From Flavobacterium sp. ACN2 (GTDB lineage Bacteria; Bacteroidota; Bacteroidia; Flavobacteriales; Flavobacteriaceae): a stretch of DNA of 64,000 nucleotides. Position 1 is the first letter of the stretch. The number at the start of each line of letters is the position of its first letter. Position numbers and translations under genes: made by a program. The notes beneath the pieces are model-generated. The model saw only the letters and a program-made list of their open reading frames with translations, was not told the origin of the DNA and did not search any database. The stretch is from assembly GCF_002303885.1 (NCBI RefSeq), contig NZ_MRCM01000018.1, positions 1 to 64,000 on the forward strand. The letters are read 5' to 3'. Shown here one piece after another: positions 57,687-64,000 of this stretch.

Positions 57687-59519
57687 TTATTTGTAATTGA
57701 CAACTCTAGGCTTTGCAAGTTCGAAACTTTGAAGTCCGTAATCGGTAGTTTCAAAAGTATTGGTTTTGAAAACATTATCGCCTTGCTGCGGAATACTTGG
57801 ATAATAAGATAACGAAAGCTGGAATGAACTGAAAACCAAGTAGTCATTACTAATTAATAATCCTACGGTAAGTTTAGAATAGGGCTTACTCTTTGTCATT
57901 GCCATTTCTGGACTTCCTAATACTGCAATGGAATAATTGAAAAATGGGTTTAAACGAAATCCAAGTAAAGAGTGTGGCGAATACGTTTGTGTCTGTAGTG
58001 ATAAAACAGCTTTGCTGGTTCCATACAAATAACTGTTAAATCCAGGAATTCCGTTTCCTTCATTTATATTCAGCTGATCTCCAATTATGTCATCACGATT
58101 TATTCCAATTACCACTTTCGGATTTACGAATTGTCTGATTTTCCAATTTCCGACGCTAAATAATTTTGTAAAATAATTGGATTCAAACAGAAAGGAAGTT
58201 TGGTAAGTTTTGGATTGATGAAAAAAAGTGCCTGCTTCAAAATTCATACTTAAAAAACCTAAACGGTAATAATTTCCAAAAGAGAATTGAGCCCCAACAT
58301 AAGGCCGCCAAAAAGTGTTTTTGTACTGATATCCAAAAGTAACACCATATATTCTTCCTATCGGTACGTCTTCTGTTTGTCCGTTTCTAAAAATATAGCT
58401 GTCTTTGATAAATTTTCTTGTATTGAGACCAATTCCACTCAGAATTAGCTTTTCAGAAGAATAAAAATGATTCGGATCGTAAAGATCAGATGGCGACTCA
58501 CTGTAATTGACATTCAAAAAACGAGCAGTAGTAACAAGGTTTGTTATGGCTTTGTGATTGTCTTCAAATACTTTAAAAGCACGCCCCGCCCAAACATCTT
58601 GTGAGGTATATTTTTTGGGTTGATAAGCAAATGTAGAATCTGGAGCCTGAAGCGTATCTTTTCTAAAACTTTCATCCATATAAAATCCGCCAGCCCATTT
58701 GGTCAGGGGAGAGTAGAAGTCTCGTTCGATATCAATGCTTTTAATATAGTTATTATCTAAATCCATTTTGTAATGCAGAACAGTTCCTATATAGGTATTC
58801 TTAATATTGGGAACAGTATACGTTACTTCATTGGCATTTTGACCGTCATCAAAACGGTTGGTAAAACGATATTCAAGCTGTTGTCCACTTCCAAAAAAAT
58901 CTTTTTCTTTAAAACCTACCGAAACTTGATTGCTCGAAATTGAAAACCTCGGAATTGTACTCCAGGAATCTAAAACACGAATGGTAACATCTACAGAATC
59001 TGAAGCTTGACCCACTGTCTGATTGGAAATTCTAACCGCTGTAACATAGCGCTGCGCACGAATCAAACGCTCAGACTCTAGAACTTTGTAGGTATCGTAA
59101 CGAGAATTTCTCTTAAAAAGCAACAAGTTGTAAATGGCAATTTTCTTTGTTTTTAAATGAAGTCTGTTACCCATTCTTTCTCCCCAGTTTTTCGGAGTTA
59201 GAGTAGTATCGGCAACAGAATACCCAAAAGGATCCAGAGTAATAATATTGATTTTTCGAATAATTTTCCCATCATAATTTGTGGAATCAATAGGAACAAG
59301 CAATTCTTCTTTTTTCTTCGGTTTTTTAGATCTGAAGAATAATTTATGCATGGTCTGCGTAAATTTATTTTTCTTAGAATAATTTCTAATCTTAGTGTAG
59401 ATTTCCGTAGTATCTTTCTCTTTTTTAGGCTCTTTTTTATTATCATTTACCTGCGCATACCCGCTTTGTAAACAAAAGCACAGCAAAATAAAAAACAGTA
59501 TTTTATTGTTTAAAGACAT
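57687..59519 (-). CDS. Omp85/BamA-like outer-membrane protein
   Basis: A 610-residue protein with a signal peptide (ending SGYAQ), a basic linker, one POTRA-like module (about 85-180: IRKINIITLDPFGYSVAD, VLESERLIRAQRYVTAVRI, VDVTIRVLDSW) and a C-terminal beta barrel with alternating hydrophobic strands. The final strands lack the classic terminal Phe (end VVNYK). It fits the short, single-POTRA surface-antigen proteins of Bacteroidota whose job is unknown; BamA itself would have five POTRA domains. A TATGCTAGCATA palindrome stands 58 bases upstream. Confidence 0.78.
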   Translation of the reverse strand: MSLNNKILFFILLCFCLQSGYAQVNDNKKEPKKEKDTTEIYTKIRNYSKKNKFTQTMHKLFFRSKKPKKKEELLVPIDSTNYDGKIIRKINIITLDPFGYSVADTTLTPKNWGERMGNRLHLKTKKIAIYNLLLFKRNSRYDTYKVLESERLIRAQRYVTAVRISNQTVGQASDSVDVTIRVLDSWSTIPRFSISSNQVSVGFKEKDFFGSGQQLEYRFTNRFDDGQNANEVTYTVPNIKNTYIGTVLHYKMDLDNNYIKSIDIERDFYSPLTKWAGGFYMDESFRKDTLQAPDSTFAYQPKKYTSQDVWAGRAFKVFEDNHKAITNLVTTARFLNVNYSESPSDLYDPNHFYSSEKLILSGIGLNTRKFIKDSYIFRNGQTEDVPIGRIYGVTFGYQYKNTFWRPYVGAQFSFGNYYRLGFLSMNFEAGTFFHQSKTYQTSFLFESNYFTKLFSVGNWKIRQFVNPKVVIGINRDDIIGDQLNINEGNGIPGFNSYLYGTSKAVLSLQTQTYSPHSLLGFRLNPFFNYSIAVLGSPEMAMTKSKPYSKLTVGLLISNDYLVFSSFQLSLSYYPSIPQQGDNVFKTNTFETTDYGLQSFELAKPRVVNYK

Positions 59520-59597
59520 TCGGTAATTTTCTTCTAATAGTTTTAAGTTTTATGAATTTAAGGAATAAACAGATGCTATGCTAGCATAACGTTATTT

Positions 59598-60698
59598 TTA
59601 ATTTTCTGTTGTAATTTTTCTCTTTCTCCAAGCAAATTTTCGCGGAACATGATTTCCCATTAGATAACCCCAAGCAGAAAGCGAATCAATTCGATCAAAA
59701 ATAATTTTCAAAATAGCCAAAAGCGGAATAGCTAAAAACATTCCGGCAATTCCAGCTGCGGCACCTCCGACAATAATTCCCATAATAGACACAAAAGCAT
59801 TTATTTCTACTTTAGAATTAATAATTAACGGCACAAGGAGATTATTATCAATAAACTGAACAATAACGTTTACAATTAGAATTCCGAGGATTACTGAAAT
59901 TTCTCCAGATCCTGTTAACGATGCCAGAACGGTAATAATTCCAGCAATAAAAATTCCGATATAAGGAATCAAGTTCAAAATTCCTGTAATCAATCCGAGA
60001 AGGACGAAGTATTTCACGCCAATGATCCACAAACCTAAACTCGTCAATACCGAAACAACAATCATTTCGATAATTAAACTGACGATGTAATTGTTGATTG
60101 AAACTTTTATCTGAGATAAAATATCCTGCAAAATTCCATGATTTTCTTGTTTGATTAACTTGGCAAAAAACAGTTTAAAATGCTCTTTATAAATCAAAAA
60201 CAAAAAAGTGTAAATGATCATAATGGTACTGTCCAAAAGAACATCGCTTATCGAAATTATAAACGAACCTAGTTTAGCCTGACCCGTTTTGACCGAATCT
60301 TTTGTAACAGAATCCAGATATTTTTTCTGTTCGCCAATGCTTACCTGAAAATTTTCTCTTATAAACTTATGAATTTCGACAATAAAGGAGTTTGCATTTT
60401 TCTTTATAGTTTCAAAATCATTGGCCATATAAGTGACTTGGTAGGAAATAAAAACTAGAATTCCGACCACAATAGAAATGAAAATAGCAAGACAGACTAT
60501 AGCAGCGAGGTGCCTTGGAAACTTAAGTTTGGTCTTTAGAAAAGTAAAAATCGGAAGGAGTAAAACGGCAAATAAAAATGCCATTAAAATGGGCGTAAGA
60601 ATATCTTTTCCGAGACAAAAAATGAATGCAAAACAAATTAAAGTTACAAGAATAAAAGAAAGTTTTGCATAAAAGGGTAATGTTATTGGCCGAGTCAT
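59598..60698 (-). CDS. AI-2E-family transporter (YdiK/TqsA/PerM-like)
   Basis: A 366-residue inner-membrane protein with about 8 helices, of the AI-2 exporter superfamily. Typical blocks are LLPIFTFLKTKLKFPRHLAAIVCL, the central GLITGILNLIPYIGIFIAGI with its conserved Pro-Tyr-Ile-Gly, and NNLLVPLIINSKVEINAFVSIMGIIVGG. Members export AI-2 or act as sodium:proton antiporters; the sequence alone does not decide. Its stop lies 78 bases from the Omp85-like gene. Confidence 0.88.
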   Translation of the reverse strand: MTRPITLPFYAKLSFILVTLICFAFIFCLGKDILTPILMAFLFAVLLLPIFTFLKTKLKFPRHLAAIVCLAIFISIVVGILVFISYQVTYMANDFETIKKNANSFIVEIHKFIRENFQVSIGEQKKYLDSVTKDSVKTGQAKLGSFIISISDVLLDSTIMIIYTFLFLIYKEHFKLFFAKLIKQENHGILQDILSQIKVSINNYIVSLIIEMIVVSVLTSLGLWIIGVKYFVLLGLITGILNLIPYIGIFIAGIITVLASLTGSGEISVILGILIVNVIVQFIDNNLLVPLIINSKVEINAFVSIMGIIVGGAAAGIAGMFLAIPLLAILKIIFDRIDSLSAWGYLMGNHVPRKFAWRKRKITTEN

Positions 60699-60800
60699 TT
60701 TTTATTTTATTTAGCTGAATTTATAAAACAAATATTACACTTTATTTGTCTTTTTACGTTCTAGCTTTTCTCGCGCCCGTTATAAAATTCCCATTACATT

Positions 60801-61331
60801 TTAGTCAAAAAACTCTCGCTCTTCATATTTTGCTGGAATAATCGAAATTCCTTTTTGAAGCAGTAAATTGTTCGGGAAAACAATTTTTTCTCCTTCTTTT
60901 GTTTTTAAGCTTACATGAAAGGTATTAATGTCTTCGATTTCAGCTTCAATTGGAAAATCTTTATCATGAATTTTAATCGTATCCCCAATTCTAAAAGGAA
61001 AGGAAAAGAATAAAACCATTCCGGAAGTAATATTGCTTAAAATCGACCATTGCGCAAACATAGCAACACCAATTACAGTTGCAATAGAAGAAATGGTAAT
61101 AAAAATATCTTCTGTCTGAACTCCCCAGATTATGATCAAAATGGTTACAAGAAGTATATTCATTAAAATATTAATATACTTAATAACCAGATTGGTGCGA
61201 TGTTCAAATAATTGACTTGTAGCCGCAAAACGCTTTATTAGTTTAGCAATTACTATACGTAATACAATCAAAACACCAATAAGAATGATTGTCGCTATTA
61301 TTTCTCGGCTATACTCTTTAAAAGAAAACAT
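60801..61331 (-). CDS. Small mechanosensitive channel domain protein (MscS-like)
   Basis: A 176-residue protein with helices at about 10-30, 50-70 and a pore helix containing SIATVIGVAMFAQWSILSNITSGMVLFFSFPFRIGDTI, the TM3-to-beta-domain junction of MscS. The rest is the cytoplasmic beta domain (IEAEIEDINTFHVSLKTKEGEKIVFPNNLLLQKGISII). It lacks the C-terminal alpha/beta cage, as many small MscS proteins of this phylum do. It probably protects against osmotic downshock. It starts 10 bases after the maf stop. Confidence 0.85.
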   Translation of the reverse strand: MFSFKEYSREIIATIILIGVLIVLRIVIAKLIKRFAATSQLFEHRTNLVIKYINILMNILLVTILIIIWGVQTEDIFITISSIATVIGVAMFAQWSILSNITSGMVLFFSFPFRIGDTIKIHDKDFPIEAEIEDINTFHVSLKTKEGEKIVFPNNLLLQKGISIIPAKYEEREFFD

Positions 61332-61341
61332 AAATAAATTT

Positions 61342-61926
61342 TTACACTAATGTAGTCAAAAATTCGTAAACTTTGGCTGTCGGAAGCCCCATTACATTGG
61401 TATAAGAACCTTCTACTTTTGCAACTGCCATAAAACCAAACCATTCCTGAATACCATAAGCACCAGCTTTATCGTAAGGTTTGTAGTTTTCTATATAATA
61501 CAAAATAGCTTCGTCTGACAAATCGTTGAAGGTTACTTTTGTAATATCGTGCAAAAGAGTAGAGGAATCTGAAGTTTTAAAACAAACAGAAGTAATGACT
61601 TCATGAGTTGCATTAGACATCGATTTAATCATTTCAAATGCTTCTTCGGCACTTTTAGGCTTTCCTAAAGCTTTATTCTGGTGCCAAACAATGGTATCGC
61701 TTGTAACCAAGATTTCGTTTTCTTTCAATTCTCCTTCAAAAGCGCTGGCCTTTAATTCGGCTAGATAATCGGTAATTTCTACCGCTTTTAATTCTGGCGG
61801 ATAAATTTCTTCAACGTCTTTTAAGCGAATTTCAAAATCAAGGTCTAAATCCTTAAAAAATTGCTGTCTGCGAGGAGAACCCGAAGCTAAAATGATTTTA
61901 TACTTTTTTAGTTTTTCTTTAAGCAT
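61342..61926 (-). CDS. maf: Maf-family nucleotide pyrophosphatase
   Basis: A 194-residue house-cleaning nucleoside triphosphate pyrophosphatase acting on dTTP, UTP or modified nucleotides. The signature LASGSPRRQQFF is at 13-24, and the catalytic Asp lies in VTSDTIVWH. YDKAGAYGIQEWFG and SYTNVMGLP complete the family blocks. The start overlaps the end of the UbiA-family gene by 8 bases. Confidence 0.93.
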   Translation of the reverse strand: MLKEKLKKYKIILASGSPRRQQFFKDLDLDFEIRLKDVEEIYPPELKAVEITDYLAELKASAFEGELKENEILVTSDTIVWHQNKALGKPKSAEEAFEMIKSMSNATHEVITSVCFKTSDSSTLLHDITKVTFNDLSDEAILYYIENYKPYDKAGAYGIQEWFGFMAVAKVEGSYTNVMGLPTAKVYEFLTTLV

Positions 61927-62845
61927 TGTATTTGATATTTAAGGCAATAACCAAGATTGATAAGATTCCGAAGAATAAGATAAGTTTTAAGATGTTGCTT
62001 AAATGATGAAATTCCTTTTGAGATTTTGCACTGAATATTTTTACTATAAAATAAAGCAAAGGCGCTAAAACAGTGGCAAAAGCATAAAATACTGAAATGT
62101 AAAGCTTGTTTTGCATGAAGTACGTATTGCAATAAAGCGCACACATAATAAACGCAACAACGGCAAAGCCCAAAGCGATTTTGGCCGCTCTATTAACTCC
62201 TATTGCAACAGGTAATGTATTCATTCCCATATTGTAATCGCCATTTACATCTTCGATATCTTTTATAATTTCACGAATAAAATTAATCATAAAAGCAAAT
62301 AAGGCATAGTCTATCAGAATAGAAAAAAGACTTGCCATTTGGGCTTGATTTTCGCCTGTAGTAGCAGGAAAAAGATCAAAAACCCCAATAATTAATACGC
62401 TTGTCGCTAAAAGCAATGCGACTACAAAATTGCCTAAAATCATAATTTGTTTTAGACTCGTCGCATAAAAATATAGAAGCGAAGCTATTAGAATAAAAAG
62501 GGATGCAAAAGTCGGCCTCATAATAATATTCGACAAAATAAAACCAATTGCAACGCCAGAAATATTTAAACCTATATAAATATTATAAGCAGCCGTTTCT
62601 GTAATTCCTTTTCCAACGACAACATTTTGCGGTTTGTTGATGCTATCAGTTCCCACATCGTAAATATTATTAATTACATAACCTGCAGCGGCTAATAAAA
62701 CAGTGCTTAAAACCAGCAATCCATATTGCCAGTCAGCCAATGCCAGCGGAACTTGCTGTTGTTTTAAAAAGGCATAGCGAAAAAGCAGCTGCATAAAAGC
62801 AAGCATTAAAAGGTTTTTATAACGAATAAGTTTTAGGAATTTCAT
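61919..62845 (-). CDS. UbiA-family prenyltransferase, geranylgeranylglycerol-phosphate type
   Basis: A 308-residue membrane protein with about nine helices. The two Asp-rich motifs of the UbiA superfamily are present: NNIYDVGTDSINKP near the N-terminus and IKDIEDVNGDYNMGMNTLPVAIG in the second half. The subgroup is the one annotated in Bacteroidota as geranylgeranylglycerol-phosphate geranylgeranyltransferase-like; the actual acceptor is not established. It overlaps maf by 8 bases. A CTAAGGTTCTGAG repeat precedes the start codon. Confidence 0.85.
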   Translation of the reverse strand: MKFLKLIRYKNLLMLAFMQLLFRYAFLKQQQVPLALADWQYGLLVLSTVLLAAAGYVINNIYDVGTDSINKPQNVVVGKGITETAAYNIYIGLNISGVAIGFILSNIIMRPTFASLFILIASLLYFYATSLKQIMILGNFVVALLLATSVLIIGVFDLFPATTGENQAQMASLFSILIDYALFAFMINFIREIIKDIEDVNGDYNMGMNTLPVAIGVNRAAKIALGFAVVAFIMCALYCNTYFMQNKLYISVFYAFATVLAPLLYFIVKIFSAKSQKEFHHLSNILKLILFFGILSILVIALNIKYNA

Positions 62846-62928
62846 ATTCTAAGGTTCTGAGAGGCTAAGATTCTAAGGTACTAAGTTTTTTTTCAAAATG
62901 GATACTGGGAACTGAAAACTGCGACTGA
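62846..62928. repeat. CTAAGGTTCTGAG-type repeat plus AACTGAAAACTG units
   Basis: CTAAGGTTCTGAGAGGCTAAG and further CTAAGG/CTAAG units (62849-62885, 21-base lead-in counted without break as CTAAGGTTCTGAG then AGGCTAAG) match the family at 45775 and 45917. GGAACTGAAAACTGCGACTG (62908-62927) follows. The block fills the 87 bases between the UbiA and KdsC genes. Confidence 0.6.
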
Positions 62929-62932
62929 TTAC

Positions 62933-63460
62933 TTAATCGTGTTTTCCGTTAAAATAATCCATCCATTTTCCTTGCACTTTCATCACTTGCTCGATAACGT
63001 CTCTCGCAGCGCCACGTCCGCCTTTTACGTGTGAAATATAATGGCAAAGCGTTTTAATTTCTGGGCTAGCATCTTGCGGACAAGTTGGAAGTCCAACTAA
63101 TTTCATTACATGAAAATCAGGGATATCGTCTCCCATATACAACACATTTTCTGGTTTAATATTGTTGCTTTCGCAGTAAGCGTTAAACGTTTTTACTTTA
63201 TCAGGAGTTCCTAAATGAATGTCATTAACGCCCAAATTACGAAGACGAACACGAACGCCTTCGTTGCTTCCGCCAGAAATAATGCATACATGGTAACCGC
63301 TTTCAATAGCCGCTTTCATTGCATAACCATCACGAATGTTCATTGTTCTTAACATTTCGCCTTCATTGGTTACAAAAACAGAACCATCTGTAAGTACGCC
63401 ATCTACATCAAAAACAAACGTTGTGATGTCATTCATTATTTCTTTATAACTTTTTCCCAT
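62933..63460 (-). CDS. kdsC: KdsC-like HAD-IIIA phosphatase (KDO 8-phosphate phosphatase)
   Basis: A 175-residue capless HAD phosphatase. Motif I is FDVDGVLTDGS with Asp18 and Asp20; then IRDGYAMKAA, ISGGSNEGVRVRLRNLGV, and motif IV LYMGDDIPDFHVMKLVGLPTCPQDA, all typical of KdsC. It dephosphorylates KDO-8-phosphate for lipopolysaccharide synthesis. Ser/Gly-Arg-Gly-Ala-Ala-Arg-Asp at the end (KGGRGAARDVIE) is the KdsC C-terminal signature. Its start overlaps the DUF2520 gene by 17 bases. Confidence 0.9.
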   Translation of the reverse strand: MGKSYKEIMNDITTFVFDVDGVLTDGSVFVTNEGEMLRTMNIRDGYAMKAAIESGYHVCIISGGSNEGVRVRLRNLGVNDIHLGTPDKVKTFNAYCESNNIKPENVLYMGDDIPDFHVMKLVGLPTCPQDASPEIKTLCHYISHVKGGRGAARDVIEQVMKVQGKWMDYFNGKHD

Positions 63461-64000
63461 TATGCTGTATAGATTGTGTTAGGATTTTATAGATATTTTT
63501 TTTGTTTTCGTCTTGTAAAAAGGCCATATGCGCATTGGTTGTGTTAGAATCATGGCGTATCGCTGGGCCTGTTTGTGCATCAATAGGATCGAGTGTATTG
63601 ATTTTATCTGCTGTCTCTTGAATTAAAGGCTTTAAAACAGCAAAAGGAACCTGATTTTCTTCGCAGATTTCGTGTCCCATTTGGTACAAGTGATTCGTAA
63701 AATTGCTTACAAATACCGCAGCAACATGAAGTGCCTTGCGCTGTTCTGAACTTATAGAATAAACCGCAGTTGAAACACTTTTTGCAATGGTTTCTAAAAG
63801 TTTGAAATCGGCTGTATTTTCTGCTTCTAGACAAAAAGGAACAACAGAATAATCTAATTCTTTATTTTTAGAAAATGTCTGAAGCGGATAAAAAACACCA
63901 CGTCTGTTTTTAGGATCTAAAAGTTCAATTGAAGATGTTCCAGAAGTATGAACCACCAATTGATTGTTAAACGGAAGCTGTTCTGAAACTTCTGTAATGG
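63444..64000 (-). CDS. Rossmann-like/DUF2520 protein, 5' end beyond the window
   Basis: At least 185 codons are open from 64000 to the stop at 63444. The frame continues through the right edge (upstream of VVHTSGTSSIELLD it reads ITEVSEQLPFNNQL), so the ATG/GTG candidates inside are not the true start. The C-terminal DUF2520 domain is clear: RRGVFYPLQTFSK, ALHVAAVFVSNFTNHLYQMG and LDPIDAQTGPAIRHDSNT. The missing N-terminus should be an NAD(P)-binding Rossmann domain. Function is unknown; it is coupled to kdsC by a 17-base overlap. Confidence 0.85.
   Translation of the reverse strand, partial: ITEVSEQLPFNNQLVVHTSGTSSIELLDPKNRRGVFYPLQTFSKNKELDYSVVPFCLEAENTADFKLLETIAKSVSTAVYSISSEQRKALHVAAVFVSNFTNHLYQMGHEICEENQVPFAVLKPLIQETADKINTLDPIDAQTGPAIRHDSNTTNAHMAFLQDENKKNIYKILTQSIQHNGKKL

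Noticed and set aside
59577..59588. TATGCTAGCATA palindrome upstream of the Omp85-like gene
   Set aside because: Twelve bases of symmetry alone are expected by chance in a window of this size; noted only as context.

Overview
This 64 kb window comes from a low-G+C member of the Bacteroidota, most probably the genus Flavobacterium. The evidence is a type IX secretion component (PorQ), a T9SS C-terminal sorting domain, lipoproteins with an acidic patch after the lipobox Cys, the flavobacterial promoter pattern TTG-N17-23-TAnnTTTG, a Lon/S1/Maf/UbiA gene repertoire of flavobacterial type, and intergenic DNA full of short interspersed repeats. I saw no rRNA, tRNA, CRISPR array, prophage or complete insertion sequence. 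The only mobile-element trace is the start of an ISAon1-like transposase N-region gene cut by the left edge.

Layout. 1-2.7 kb: small uncharacterised genes, endonuclease III and an alpha/beta hydrolase. 2.7-10 kb: a glycogen cluster (glgA-glgC-glgB) followed by a GH31 alpha-glucosidase. 10-12.4 kb: an M48 lipoprotein protease and a UMF1-type transporter. 12.5-15.5 kb (minus): an ECF sigma factor, a probable anti-sigma protein and two secreted adhesin-like beta-repeat proteins in one operon. 15.6-24.6 kb: a lipoprotein, Lon, PorQ, two tandem L,D-transpeptidase-like proteins, CMP kinase, a nucleoside permease and an unknown membrane protein. 24.6-27.4 kb: a broken HTH antitoxin, a secreted propeller-like protein, and a divergent HxlR regulator/NAD(P)H oxidoreductase pair with operator-like palindromes. 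27.4-32.4 kb: ribosomal protein S1 and a leucine-rich-repeat T9SS cargo protein with near-identical terminators on both sides.

32.5-44.8 kb: an orphan ExbD, a fasciclin protein, a DMT exporter, an unlisted 47-residue protein, and a six-gene minus-strand operon made of two BlaI repressors, two BlaR1-type M56 metalloproteases and two beta-lactamase-fold serine hydrolases. This operon has a clear promoter with two identical dyads placed on it. Then come an MFS transporter, a DUF1684 protein and TatD. 45-50.6 kb: TcdA, a HAD phosphatase, DUF2911, a TetR regulator with a strong operator palindrome next to a DUF1348 gene, and small membrane or secreted unknowns. 50.6-55 kb (minus): a PIG-L deacetylase, an unlisted 35-residue membrane microprotein and a sodium:solute symporter. 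55-64 kb (minus): a propeller lipoprotein, a His-rich secreted protein, an Omp85-like protein, an AI-2E-family permease, and a tight group MscS-Maf-UbiA-KdsC-DUF2520.

I did not find a system I can claim is wholly new. The parts most worth attention are the duplicated BlaI/BlaR1 operon with its operator, the two microproteins, the nonsense-broken antitoxin, the degenerate L,D-transpeptidase paralogue, the terminator duplication around the LRR gene, and several interspersed palindromic repeat families, some of which double as terminators.
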